Source of the DNA: Fusarium oxysporum f. sp. lycopersici 4287
Taxonomy: Eukaryota > Ascomycota > Sordariomycetes > Hypocreales > Nectriaceae
Direction: 5' to 3'
Assembly (NCBI RefSeq): GCF_000149955.1
Contig: NC_030993.1
Span: 844,068 to 908,067 of the forward strand
Length of the DNA stretch: 64,000 nt
Each line of letters starts with the position of its first letter. Position 1 is the first letter of the stretch. A program made the translations under genes and the position numbers. Below, in pieces: positions 22,851 to 33,201 of this stretch. The notes beneath the pieces are model-generated. The model saw nothing but the letters and a program-made list of their open reading frames with translations. It was not told the origin of the DNA and searched no databases.

Positions 22851-23891
22851 CTACTCTTCGGGGTCCAGATGCCATGTATCTCCTACGCGAAACCCTTCAG
22901 GGAAAGGGTCCGTGGAATCCAACACAACTTGCTTGAAGCTTGTTATCCATGCTTGCCCTTCGACCGAGGGATAAATAGCAGAATATTCGCCAACCTTGGT
23001 TGTTCCCTCTACCCTACCAACAAATTCCGTCCCAGTGATGCCGCGATGATAAAAGTTCTCACCCTCCTTCAGCTCTCCTTTGGCGTGGAGAACTGCTAGC
23101 CTGGCGCATGTTCCTGTTCCGCAGGGGCTTCGATCTAAGCGGCCGGGAGACACAACGACAGTATTGTTTGCTGCCTTTCCGTCCTTGTACTCGTAGAGGG
23201 GCTCTGTAAACTCGATAATTGTGACGCCGTGGATACCAGGGTTTTCGGGATGGACTGGGTCCGTTTGTTCCATGACAGCTCTCTTAATGCGTTCTCCGAC
23301 TTTGACCAGCTTGGCGCCCTCCGTAGTCTTGATCTTCAGACCAACCGATGCAGCATCGACCAGCACGTAGATCATCCCTCCATATGCAATGTCGACTTTT
23401 ACCGTGCCTAGATCCGGTACCGAGATCTCTTTGTCGGTGGCAAACACAAAAGCAGGTACGTTATGGAACCTGACACTCTTGCATTTCCCATTCTCACACT
23501 TCGCATAAGCAGTAACAAGCCCAGCCGGCGCATCAAGCTTAACAACCGTCTCAGGCTCCTGCAAGGTCACCATGCCCGTTTCCAACAGACACGTCACCGT
23601 CGCAACGGTATTTGCTCCCGACATGGGCGGGTACTCTTCATGCTCCATGATGATGAAGCCATAGTCGGCTTCTGGGTTTGTGGGAGGCAAGACGAGGTTG
23701 TGGCACATGGCGGAACAGCCTCGTGGTTCGTTGAGGAGAAGATTTCGAAGGTGGTCTTCTTTCTTCCAGAAGTGCATCATCTTCTCGTACATTGTCTTGC
23801 CGGGGACATCGCGAACGCCGCCGACTACAACGTCACAGACCTCGCCGCCGCAGTGGACGCCTACGGTGTTGAAGCTGCGCTTGAAAGGCAT
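22851..23891 (-). CDS. Proline-racemase superfamily protein (candidate hydroxyproline epimerase / trans-3-hydroxy-L-proline dehydratase)
   Basis: Single exon. From the Met at 23891 the product is 346 aa, the usual family length; an in-frame Met at 23939 would add 16 residues. The two active-site segments are clear: PPMSGANTVA with Ser91 in the first catalytic position, and DRSPCGTGTCARLA with Cys257 in the second. Racemases and 4-hydroxyproline epimerases normally have Cys/Cys. Ser/Cys members are linked in the literature to hydroxyproline epimerase or trans-3-hydroxyproline dehydratase activity, and Cys/Thr members to the dehydratase. The usual Gly-His after the first residue is Gly-Ala here. 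Co-location with an ornithine-cyclodeaminase-like gene favours hydroxyproline breakdown. Cytosolic. Confidence 0.88.
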   Translation of the reverse strand: MPFKRSFNTVGVHCGGEVCDVVVGGVRDVPGKTMYEKMMHFWKKEDHLRNLLLNEPRGCSAMCHNLVLPPTNPEADYGFIIMEHEEYPPMSGANTVATVTCLLETGMVTLQEPETVVKLDAPAGLVTAYAKCENGKCKSVRFHNVPAFVFATDKEISVPDLGTVKVDIAYGGMIYVLVDAASVGLKIKTTEGAKLVKVGERIKRAVMEQTDPVHPENPGIHGVTIIEFTEPLYEYKDGKAANNTVVVSPGRLDRSPCGTGTCARLAVLHAKGELKEGENFYHRGITGTEFVGRVEGTTKVGEYSAIYPSVEGQAWITSFKQVVLDSTDPFPEGFRVGDTWHLDPEE

Positions 23892-24693
23892 GGTGAAGAG
23901 GTAGAGTACACTGTTGTGATGAAAGTTTGAGTTGGGCAAATTGCTGATGGCTACAGATTAAGTTCTATCTAGTATCAAGCTCTTATACAGAAGATCACAT
24001 CGGAATCGACAACCGTAGGTTATCGCTGTTTCTATCTGGGGATCATTGAAGCTCCTCATAATTGGCTATCAGACGGAAGTCTGGAACGACCTTCCAGAAA
24101 GCTTAGCTTCTCCGCATGTTCGAAGGTTAGCTTAGCCGCCATCAACTAAGGCTCGTGGGGTTTATCAGAGGGTCTTATTTGGGGTAAAGTTGAGGGACAT
24201 CGGCGGGCGATCCGTAATCGGATGCAACACCATCCCGGTTCGGCTCGGATTATTCTTGCCCGAACAACAGAACACAAGGAAGATGTTATACTTTACATGT
24301 AAGTGCACGAGGGCGTCAGGTACTATTACCTGATTTACATTTTTGTCCTTGAACATCAAATAAACCTATGAGTTAAGGATACAAAGAAGCTTATATCACA
24401 TAAACTCATTCACCGTTCATCGTCAAACTCTGATGACCATTTCAGGTCGACACCCCAGATCATGACCAAGTCATGCCAAAAATCAAGATCCAAACTCCCA
24501 AAACTGGCCATTTTATTGAAGATCTCCAGCTTCACTCCTCATTCCCCGCTTCTTGGTGCCTCGGTTGTGGATATAAGGTGACATTCGGCCTTAATATCGG
24601 ATGCCTCAAGCTTGGATACAAAATGACTCGCGATACCAGCTTTACTATCCCATGGGTTCGACTGCCGTCATTCGTACCTACTTACAGTGACGC
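23892..24693. promoter_or_regulatory. Divergent promoter of racemase-like and carboxylesterase genes
   Basis: 802 bp between divergent starts. It contains the 17-bp motif at 24208-24224, about 320 bp from one start and 470 bp from the other, followed by further CGG triplets (CCCGGTTCGGCTCGG). Confidence 0.5.
24208..24224. promoter_or_regulatory. 17-bp motif CGATCCGTAATCGGATG, copy 1 (CCG-N4-CGG palindrome)
   Basis: The core TCCGTAATCGGA is an everted CCG/CGG pair with a four-base spacer, a geometry used by Zn2Cys6 regulators such as Leu3. A copy with one mismatch lies at 26496-26512. Confidence 0.5.
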
Positions 24694-26366
24694 ATGATGA
24701 TTCCACCGAGTGTTTCTCACCTCCTGGCCGTTGGGGCAGGAATTGGTACCCTATTTGCCAATCATGTCTCTGCTCTTGACACGACAACTGTAAAGACGGA
24801 TAGCGGTGTTGTTAAAGGCTTTACAGACGAGTCTTTTCCTAATGTGGCTCAATTCCTCGGTATACCTTATGCCGAACCTCCGGTTGGGAAACGACGATGG
24901 GCTCCTGCAGTAGCCAAAGGACAATTCGGAACATTGAATGCATCGCATCAAGGCCCTGCTTGTCCTCAGGCTGAACCATCCAACAGTGGTCCTTGGCGCC
25001 CTGAGTTCCTGATCAAGCCTAACAGTACAGGCGAAGACTGTCTGTACCTCAACGTATGGACTCCATATAAGACTCGGGGAGGTAACAAGGATAGACTACC
25101 TGTGTTGGTTTGGATCCATGGCGGTGGTTTTGGTGCTATATGATCCTCATTGAGTGGCTATCAGTGAAATTGAAGTTGCTTACATGCTTCGTGTAGGGCG
25201 GTGGTAACATTGACTATCAAGTACCTCCCCACTGGATCGCAAGGAGTCAGAAACACATAGTCGTCAGTCTCAAGTATGTAAAGACAATCCCTTCTCACTT
25301 ACATCACTAACCGTGAGATAGCTATCGTCTGGGAATCTTTGGGTTCCCAAATGCCGCGGGTCTTGGCCCCAAAGAGCAAAATCTGGGACTCCTAGATCAG
25401 CGTCTTGCTGTCGAGTGGGTGCGCGACAACATCGCACGCTTCGGCGGTGATCCCAAGGGGATCACTCTCTGGGGTCAGAGTGCCGGCGGCGCTTCGGTTG
25501 GGTACTATCAGTATGCGTATCCTAAGGAGCCAATTGCGCGTGCATACATCCAAGATTCAGGAGGTGTCTTCTTACCCATCAACAATGCTGATTCCTCACA
25601 CTCCAACTTTACCTCTATTGCGAAGGCGTTCAAGTGTGATAAAGGCAACCAGGTCGATTGCCTCCGCAGAGTACCATTCAAGGATATCCAGAAGAAGGTC
25701 GAGAATACAGCGGGAGTGAGCTTTGTTCCTGTTGTCGATAAGAGAACTAGGTTCTCCGACTACTCGAAGCGACTTCTATCGTCCAAGATCCCCAAGCTGG
25801 TAAGCTCTCCATCACATCATCTTACCACAAGTAAAAGAGGACTATACTGACCTCTCCCTCAGCCATCCATCATCGGTACCAACAGAGACGAATGGAACTT
25901 TGGTGCAGAGCCTGCAGAGCCTCCGGTCATGCCACCACCCGAACAAGTCCACACAGACAGTACCTTTGGTTGTCCCGCACACTTCGAAACAGCTCTGCGA
26001 TCCTCAACCAACGCCAAGACTTGGCGATACATGTACTCCTCAAACTTCACCAACATCATGCCCGGAGACGAGGGCGCTTTTCATTCCGCTGAACTTCCTT
26101 TGATCTTTGGAACCCATGATATTGCGCGGAATAAGTCTGGGCCGTTTGAGTACAAGATCAGTCATTCGATGCAGGATTACTGGTTGGCGTTTATTCAGGA
26201 TCCCTATGCTGGATTAACGACGAAGGGATGGAAGCCAACAGCTGGAGGGTATGATGCATTGCAGACTGGTGTGGAGTTTGGGTTTGACAATGAGATTGTT
26301 GTGAGGAAGTATTCGTTCAAGTCCTTTCAGGATGGGTGTAAGAATGCTACTGCAGTTCAGCAATAG
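24694..26366 (+). CDS. Secreted type-B carboxylesterase, with a problematic first splice junction
   Basis: The N-terminal ~28 residues form a signal peptide ending near ANHVSA. The family signs follow: [28 protein letters not shown] (oxyanion hole), NYRLGIFGF, the nucleophile elbow [15 protein letters not shown] and the catalytic-His block [13 protein letters not shown]. Exons: 24694 to about 25134, 25197-25273, 25322-25799 and 25863-26366, about 499 aa. Exons 2-4 join cleanly. Exon 1 to 2 does not: every GT near the end of exon 1 is in phase 1 while the AG before 25197 needs phase 0. The frame holds only with a poor GC donor at 25135, or if one G at the acceptor (GTAGGGCGG) is an insertion. 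Likely hydrolyses esters outside the cell. Confidence 0.82.
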
Positions 26367-26495
26367 GTAGTCCCACAATTGGTTATCAGCAAAGCTGGTT
26401 CTTATGTCAATTCAATACGATTTCCCAAGATATTTGCCATTTCATCGCCAATTCCTATCATCCAAAGAGCCATGTCTGCGAGAGCTATCGGGTGC

Positions 26496-26512
26496 CGATC
26501 CGTAGTCGGATG
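26496..26512. promoter_or_regulatory. 17-bp motif CGATCCGTAGTCGGATG, copy 2
   Basis: Lies about 185 bp upstream of the cyclodeaminase-like gene and matches copy 1 (24208-24224) at 16 of 17 positions. CCGGCCGGCCG and two further CCGG tetramers follow within 50 bp. Confidence 0.5.
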
Positions 26513-26696
26513 GACCGGCCGGCCGTGGGGTCAAGACCGGCAACCGGCTCCGACGCTGGCCGTTCTGCCCCTCCAGCGCCGACTTCGCAGTCATCCGTAC
26601 CACGATAAGCATCGGGTTTATATACCTATATCAATAGTCAGTAAATATACACAGCTCTACTCTTCATCTGATTCTTCATTTATTGTTTTAGGCACA

Positions 26697-27839
26697 ATGA
26701 CCAGCAGCCTCGTCGTCCTTGGCGATGCCGAAATCCGAGAGCTTCTCATCAGCCTGTCCAAAGAAGAAGTCCTTCAGTTCAAGGAGGCTCTGGAGAACAT
26801 CCTCATTGACTTCTCTGTCAGAGGTGAAGGGAAATACCAACCAACACCAGATTTCGTCAACCGACCGAATGGGCAAAAGACTCTCTTCCGCACATTCAGC
26901 TCTCCAGACCATGTAGGAACCAAGATCGTGGTCACGCCAGCTCCCATCAAGGACTCAGAGGGTAACACGGTGAACCGTCCACTTGGAGGACTTTTGTCTT
27001 TGTGCGATTCTGCAGGTGTGCCGACGGGTATACTCAATGCTGCGGAGCCAACTGGCTATCGTACTACTTTATCTGCTTTGATCCCATGGACTTGGAGAAG
27101 GAATACGGAAAATATTGTGATCTTTGGAGCGGGAAAGCAAGGGCTTTGGCATACTCGACTGGCACTGGCTCTCAGAGGCTCCGAGATCAAGAAGATCACC
27201 GTCGTGAACCGGTCTGTGGGCCGGGCCAAGGATTTGGTCAAGACGGTTACGGAAGAAAACCAAAAGTACTGGAAGTCTTCTGCCACTCTGAATGTTCTGG
27301 ATCCTGCTAAAGCTGATTACGACGAGGCTCTGGCATCTCTCTTGTCATCAGCCGACGCAGTGTTCTGCACAGTTGGTTCAACAAGTCCCCTGTTCTCACA
27401 CAAGACCATCCTAGGTGATGGAACACGAAGCAGATTACCTTTCGTCGGCGCCATAGGTTCATGGCAAGCCGACATGATCGAACTTGATCCAGAAATGCTT
27501 CGCCATGCTGCTTCTCGCGACGACTCATACAGCCCTCATGGTGCGGAAGGCAGTATTCTTGTTGATGACCTTGAAGAGGCGATGGTCAAGTCTGGAGAAG
27601 TTATACAGAGCGGTCTCAAGGGTGAAAGGTTACTTCAGGTTGGAGAGATCTTAGATTGGCTAGATGACAAGTCTGAAAGGAAGCCTGAAGGAGGCGTCGA
27701 GAACCTGAAGAAGTGGATTAGTGAGGGCTTCATCGTGTACAAAGGCATTGGCGTGAGTGTCACAGATCTTGCCGCTGGAAACGCGATCCTGGACCTTGCT
27801 AGGAAGAGAAATGTTGGAACGACTATCTCTAACTTTTAG
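26697..27839 (+). CDS. Ornithine cyclodeaminase / mu-crystallin family protein (candidate pyrroline-2-carboxylate reductase)
   Basis: Intronless, 380 aa. The open frame extends upstream to 26379, but the ATG at 26697 begins the family-like N-terminus. FRTFSSPDHVGTKIVV covers the substrate-side Arg/Lys segment, and IFGAGKQGLWHTRLAL is the Rossmann dinucleotide motif. VNRSVGRAKDL is the second strand, and DAVFCTVGS and VGAIGSWQADMIELD match the conserved C-terminal half. Family members include true ornithine cyclodeaminase, mu-crystallin ketimine reductase and the bacterial pyrroline-2-carboxylate reductase acting after trans-3-hydroxyproline dehydratase. The nearby racemase-like gene and shared promoter motif make the last role attractive (inference). 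Confidence 0.88.
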   Translation: MTSSLVVLGDAEIRELLISLSKEEVLQFKEALENILIDFSVRGEGKYQPTPDFVNRPNGQKTLFRTFSSPDHVGTKIVVTPAPIKDSEGNTVNRPLGGLLSLCDSAGVPTGILNAAEPTGYRTTLSALIPWTWRRNTENIVIFGAGKQGLWHTRLALALRGSEIKKITVVNRSVGRAKDLVKTVTEENQKYWKSSATLNVLDPAKADYDEALASLLSSADAVFCTVGSTSPLFSHKTILGDGTRSRLPFVGAIGSWQADMIELDPEMLRHAASRDDSYSPHGAEGSILVDDLEEAMVKSGEVIQSGLKGERLLQVGEILDWLDDKSERKPEGGVENLKKWISEGFIVYKGIGVSVTDLAAGNAILDLARKRNVGTTISNF

Positions 27840-28595
27840 CTTAATGACGGGAATAGATAGAAGCTATCTCAGAGTCTCTAATGTGCCAAGTCATTTTGGT
27901 GGTCTACATGGTCGATTTCGGAAGCTACATTCGAAACAAATTCGATGACAAGTATATTTATATCGGTTAGAAGACAGTTTATATGTCAGGATCAGCTGAT
28001 ATAGAAGTTCATGTCAGTCTGAAGCAACCCTCCTCGATGCAGCCTTTGTTCGTAGTCAATGTTCGCAGCCAAGCATGGGCTGGATCCTTGAGAAGCTCTG
28101 TGAACGTTGGCTGTCCTGCAGTATTCAACCTTTCTAAATATCCAAAACTTATTGAGCAGCAAGAAAAGTTCCAATTGTAAGCTTTTATATCTGCTTACAA
28201 TCATAGCTGCAATGAGTTGCTGTAAGTCGTTGATCTGTAGATCGATCGCGCTGGGGTGCATGTATGACGTCGTTTACCGAGCTTTTCCCGCTAAATCCGC
28301 GTCGCTAAACGGTAGCCCGAAAATAATTCATCGTGCCTGGAGAGCTTGTGCTCAATAGCTTCGTGAACCTTCAAAGACATTCAAATCCTTGACCCTTCGG
28401 ACATCCACCCCAACAACATACCGGCGCTTGTCTGACACCGTGGCTAATACCATCGTCTTTTTCATACGCGTGTCGGCAACACAACTTTTCACCAGCCACG
28501 CTCATCGAGACGACTTTGCCCACACCATCACCAATCGATCATGCGATAGCACCCTTAAATACTGACTGACAGAGCGCTCCCCCCCGTCGCCCAAC
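27840..28595. other. Intergenic between cyclodeaminase-like gene and TFB2
   Basis: 756 bp. The right part is the TFB2 promoter, C-rich just before the start. Nothing else supported. Confidence 0.55.
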
Positions 28596-30134
28596 ATGTC
28601 AGTCAGCCCAGCGCCCTCCCTCCAACTCGCGGAGTATCTCGAGAAGCTCCCCGGCACGACCTTCCGCAAGCTCTACCAACAACCCTCAACCGCGTTCGCC
28701 ATCTTCCGTCGCATGCTCCCGCACCTCGGTTTGTCACCACAACCACTACACCCGCCCAATCTCTAACACCCCCTAGCAAAGACGTTTGTCATGCGCATTC
28801 TCTACTCTCCTAAGCCCATACTCCTCAGCGATCTGGATGACTGGGTAAAGCCAAGCCATAAGCGGCAGAAAGACCAGGCGTTATCGATCCTGCGCGTTCT
28901 GCACATCGTTTCGATCACGGCGCCTTCGAAGGAACGACCGCAGGAAATGCAACTTACTACGAACTTTAAACTATCCCTTCGACTCGCGCTATCAGGCGGT
29001 GGTACACACAACTCCTTCGGTGTGCCGTCAACGCTCCAAATCCCCCCCGAAATCGACATCGCCTTCCTCGATCGCTACGCCCGAAAGAAATGGGAAGACA
29101 TTCTGCACTTCGTCGTATCTAGTGTTGGCTACAAGAGCGCCGGCGAGTCTTCTGGACCGAATAAGAGCGTGAAAGAACTCCTCGTCGCGGGCCGTCTCGT
29201 CGATCGTAAAGCAAGCGGCAGCGTTGGTATCACACAAGCTGGTTTTACCTTTTTGCTGCAAGAAGCCAATGCGCAAGTATGGACGCTGCTGTTGCTTTGG
29301 CTGGAGGCTATGGAGGTGAATAAGATGGCTGGGCTGGAGGCTACAGATATGCTCTCGTTCCTCTTCGTACTCGCCAGCATGGAACTTGGTCGCGCGTACG
29401 ACACGAATGCGCTGACAGAACAGCGTAAGAACATGTTACCCTCGCTTGTCGACTTTGGGTTGATTTACATCCCTAACCACAAACGATCCATGTTCTTCCC
29501 GACTCGTCTGGCTACAACCCTCACCTCGAGCAGCAATAGTCTTCGCAGCATCAGTGATGGCGTTGCAGCCGCTACGGCAGCTGCTCTTCAACCAGGCCAA
29601 TCCGGCGCACCAGGCGGAAGCGTGACCGCCGCTAATACTGAGCAGCGCGGCAGTGTGATTATCGAGACCAACTACCGTATCTACGCCTACACTCAGTCAA
29701 CACTTCAAATCGCCGTCCTGGCCCTCTTCACCAAACTCGCAATGCGCTTCCCCGACATGGTCGCCGGCCGAATTTCCCGCCAGTCCATCCGACAAGCCAT
29801 TCAATTCGGCATCACCGCCGAGCAGATCATCTCCTACCTTTCCGCGCACGCACACGATCAAATGCACCGCACCGCGGCTCTCAACAATAAACCCGTTCTT
29901 CCCCCCACGGTAGTTGATCAAATTCGTCTGTGGCAGCTCGAAAACGAACGCATGAAGACAACGAGCGGATTCTTATTCAAGTCATTCGAGGATGATAGGG
30001 AATACAAAGATATTGCAAGATTTGCTGAGGAGGTGGGTGTTTTGGTGTGGAAGAATGATGCAAGACAGATGTTCTTTGCGAGCAAGCATGAACAGATTAG
30101 AGACTATATGAAGATTCGCAAGAAGACGGAATGA
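28596..30134 (+). CDS. TFB2: TFIIH core subunit 4 (Tfb2/p52)
   Basis: Two exons, 28596-28728 and 28777-30134, 496 aa, the normal length for Tfb2. The N-terminus LAEYLEKLPGTTFRKLYQQP, the ILYSPKPILLSDLDDWV block, the FLLQEANAQVWTLLLLWLE block (about residues 190-215) and the C-terminal IRLWQLENERMKTTSGFLF segment with a final basic helix are diagnostic. Tfb2 is part of the TFIIH core, where it anchors and stimulates the XPB/Ssl2 helicase in RNA polymerase II initiation and nucleotide excision repair. A Ser/Ala/Gly-rich loop at about residues 285-330 is variable in fungi. A nuclear housekeeping gene marking the end of the accessory region. Confidence 0.96.
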
Positions 30135-30971
30135 GAATATTTTTGCGAGATGGGAAAAAAGGGGGAGGGTAAGAGATCTACAGCATTGGAGTTTTTGGCG
30201 TCGACGGGATATTTAGAGGCGACTTTCCAAGTTATTTCCACTCGAAAGCCGGGGGCCAAGATGCGGTTGGCGTTGGATGTTACTACATTTCCGGCTAGAA
30301 TTTGACTACAGTTCGTTATTAAGCCTGTATGCGACTTGAGCAATGTCTACAGGATCTCATGGCGATCTTCTCGTGGTGGATGGCAATAGGTTATTAGCCT
30401 TCTCAAGATAGTACTAAAGGATGTTCTCACCTGGGGTACAAGGAGACTTGAGACCCCAAATGGTATGCAAAAAATGAAAGCCTGGTCAAATCTTAGTATC
30501 TACTACACTTAACTCATCCAAATAGTCAAAGTTGAGGATTTGACATATCTTTCTATAACTGTCTATTTTAGGATCCCCGTCACTTGTAATTAAAGTCTCA
30601 CTGTTTCTTTCACCCCTTGGCCGGGACACTCATCATAAGCATTCACATTCGCACCATAAGGTTACCAAGAATTCGACATCCGAAAGACATTAATTATTTC
30701 ATAGCTACAGCATTACCTGCGTTCCTTCATGCCTCTTCAACCATGATACAAACTCGCTAATAAAATCAAACAGCTCGGGCTTCGACACCTTGCAACTTCA
30801 TCAAGGAATAAATCGCTAACATAGAGGTGTACCACAATGCCAACTCTTGGCTGTAACAAGTCCCTTTCAACTATTATACACTTTAAAATGATCCAATCAG
30901 TGACAAGCGAGCTCAGAACAAAGCATAATTATGTGTGTCCGTGTTTGTCTTTTTACTCCAACAAAGAGCAT
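30135..30971. other. Intergenic, convergent 3' ends
   Basis: 837 bp, AT-rich, no gene or repeat seen. Confidence 0.55.
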
Positions 30972-32432
30972 TCAGTTGATGGAAACCCGCTTCCCGCGTC
31001 CTCTAACCGCAGGGACGGGCTTCGCCTGTCTAGCAATTGGGACACGAGATTCGCTCATAGCTGGAAGGATTCGTCTTCCTCCTTTGTTTTGGTTTGTGCC
31101 AAAAAGCTTGCCCATCAGACTCTTGTCCTCCATGCGACCTCCCTGAGGGAGGAGTTGTGGCTTTCCCACACGACGGGCATATGACTGCTGCCAGGCTACC
31201 AATGACCGGCGTGCTTCGCTCGTGATACAAAGACTTTCGAGGTGTTGGAAGATTCGCAGGCATCTAGCATCCTTATTACATGGTGGGGTGCGAGGCTTTG
31301 TTCCAGTTAGACTTGTAAGTGCCGATGTGGTGGTGGAGTGGGAGAGGTGAGTCGGACGGGAGTTGACAGCCACGCGATCGGTGGTCATTGCGTGGTACTG
31401 AAAGGGGTTCCCAGGACTCGAGCCCAAGGGGGTAGCCTCCCCATTGCTGTATTCTTCGGCTAAGAAACGATCATGCAGAGAAACAAAGCGCCCAGACCAA
31501 TATGCAGATGGTTGTGATGTGGTGATGTGCCTGGGGTCTGGTTGCACTTCTGTCGCCGTGGTGCCTGAGCTGCTGCTGGATCGAGAAACTAGAGATGCTC
31601 GCGACAATCTAAGTCGTGAGGTAGTTGATGCGAATAAACTACTTGTTGAAGATGCAGACGTTTTGCGAGATGATGGGTCATCGGAATCGTGGGAGGCTGA
31701 GAGTTTAGAGTTGAGTGAAGATTGGGAGATGGATGTTTTAAGATCGCTCAAAACGGTCAATGTTCGTGACTTTGGAAGATGGCTTTTGTTCTTTTGAGAA
31801 CCATCCTGGGGAGCATGTTCCGGGAGGGCTGACTTTTTATGGTCGGAGGGGGGGAAGTTCTCGTCTTGGACCGTGGATTCGAAGCTCAAGTCCTCATAGA
31901 TAGACTGGAATGAGCTGGTTGTGGGCAAAGGCTTTATTGGGGCAGCACTCGAAAGGTACTGATGCGAAGATGAAGTAGTGAGGCCAGGCTTCGGGGAGCT
32001 AAGGGTTCTCTTTGTTGTGGGCAGATGAAATTTTGTTGTCGGTATGCGGGTCTTTGTTGAAGTCGAACAAGAGGCTGCGTTCAGATTGCAACTCGAAGTT
32101 GCAGTCAGCCCAGACCTGGCAACAGTAGGGGGACTAGCAAGTGATCCATGTGCCGAGAAACTAGCAGAGATTCGTCGAGTTGCTTTCCTAGCTTCAACGT
32201 TTTCTTTGTCTGACAATGACTCGTCTGAACCGCTGCAGTCTTTGATGGTGGGAACAATGATGAGGGTTTCACTTCGAGTGAAGTCGGGACCTCGAGAATT
32301 CTTGACAGGTCCAATTGGACCAGAGATAACAGGACGCTTCTTCTTTCCTCGTGAGAAGACATTGGATAGGGTGGATAGACGAGGTCGAGAAGAGGATCTC
32401 TGGAATCCAGTGCTGTTTCGAAGAGCCTCCAT
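30972..32432 (-). CDS. Ser-rich conserved hypothetical protein
   Basis: Intronless, 486 aa, about a fifth Ser, mostly disordered. Two better-ordered segments stand out: QPSAYWSGRFVSLHDRFLAE at about residues 310-330, and CLRIFQHLESLCITSEARRS followed by LVAWQQSYARR near residues 390-425. The arrangement (disordered leader, then a W-x-G-R-F-x-x-L-x-D-R-F motif and a helical segment) is known to me from unnamed fungal proteins only. No enzyme or membrane signature. Function unknown. The CDS call rests on its length, the conserved segments and normal codon use. Confidence 0.8.
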   Translation of the reverse strand: MEALRNSTGFQRSSSRPRLSTLSNVFSRGKKKRPVISGPIGPVKNSRGPDFTRSETLIIVPTIKDCSGSDESLSDKENVEARKATRRISASFSAHGSLASPPTVARSGLTATSSCNLNAASCSTSTKTRIPTTKFHLPTTKRTLSSPKPGLTTSSSHQYLSSAAPIKPLPTTSSFQSIYEDLSFESTVQDENFPPSDHKKSALPEHAPQDGSQKNKSHLPKSRTLTVLSDLKTSISQSSLNSKLSASHDSDDPSSRKTSASSTSSLFASTTSRLRLSRASLVSRSSSSSGTTATEVQPDPRHITTSQPSAYWSGRFVSLHDRFLAEEYSNGEATPLGSSPGNPFQYHAMTTDRVAVNSRPTHLSHSTTTSALTSLTGTKPRTPPCNKDARCLRIFQHLESLCITSEARRSLVAWQQSYARRVGKPQLLPQGGRMEDKSLMGKLFGTNQNKGGRRILPAMSESRVPIARQAKPVPAVRGRGKRVSIN

Positions 32433-33201
32433 TGTTGTTGTAAGTCGAAACGGAAGCTAGAGACGGGATGATGGATTTGTTATTGTATTAGATGAGCTCT
32501 CCTTCTTCAACTTGCAACAGGAACCAATGACCCAGAGGCGGAAGAATCGAGAGCAGGATAGCTCGAAAAAGAATTAAGGGTAGCGAAGGTCGAGAAGCCA
32601 AAACGGCTCCAAGGAAGTAAGTGCGTGCTTCTTTGACTAACTCATCGAAAGCGGATTCAAAAGTGATCCACACAGTGAAGCGTATTAATAGTCTGTATTG
32701 AAATTGTTCCTAATTATCTCTCCGGAAGAGAGGGAACAAGTGAACGTTGTTGTGGTGTAGACGACCGGCAGCAAGGAGAAGGACCAGAATAAAGAATCGT
32801 TCGTAGAACATGACGCTGGGAACAGTAAAGAATGGGACAGTATTGAAGAAGGATGGGAATATTAGCGATTGTGTGTTTGTTTTTTGGACGCGTTGCCTGG
32901 AGACGTCTGGTTTGTTTTGTTGTGTTGTAGTGAAGTTTTGCCAGTGTCAGTGTTAGGTCAAGCTTTGCGCTTTGACAGTGATGAACAGTTGACAGTTGCA
33001 TCACCTGCTTGCGCAAGAGGAAGTCGTTCCCCCAGGGGCAGTTCTTCCCCCTACCTTTTAGAGGAGCTACTGCTGTTATTATCACTAAAATAGCGAGCCG
33101 GGTAGGAGCTCATCGTGGTCTTAATATCGAGTGGCTGTCTATTCTTTGTCTAAAGCTTCTTATCCAATGCATCGTCTTCGTGACAACCATCTCAACACCG
33201 T
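32433..33201. other. Intergenic, promoter side of the Ser-rich gene
   Basis: 769 bp. The minus strand is CT-rich, as is usual for fungal promoters and 5' leaders. Short frames here are not convincing. Confidence 0.5.
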
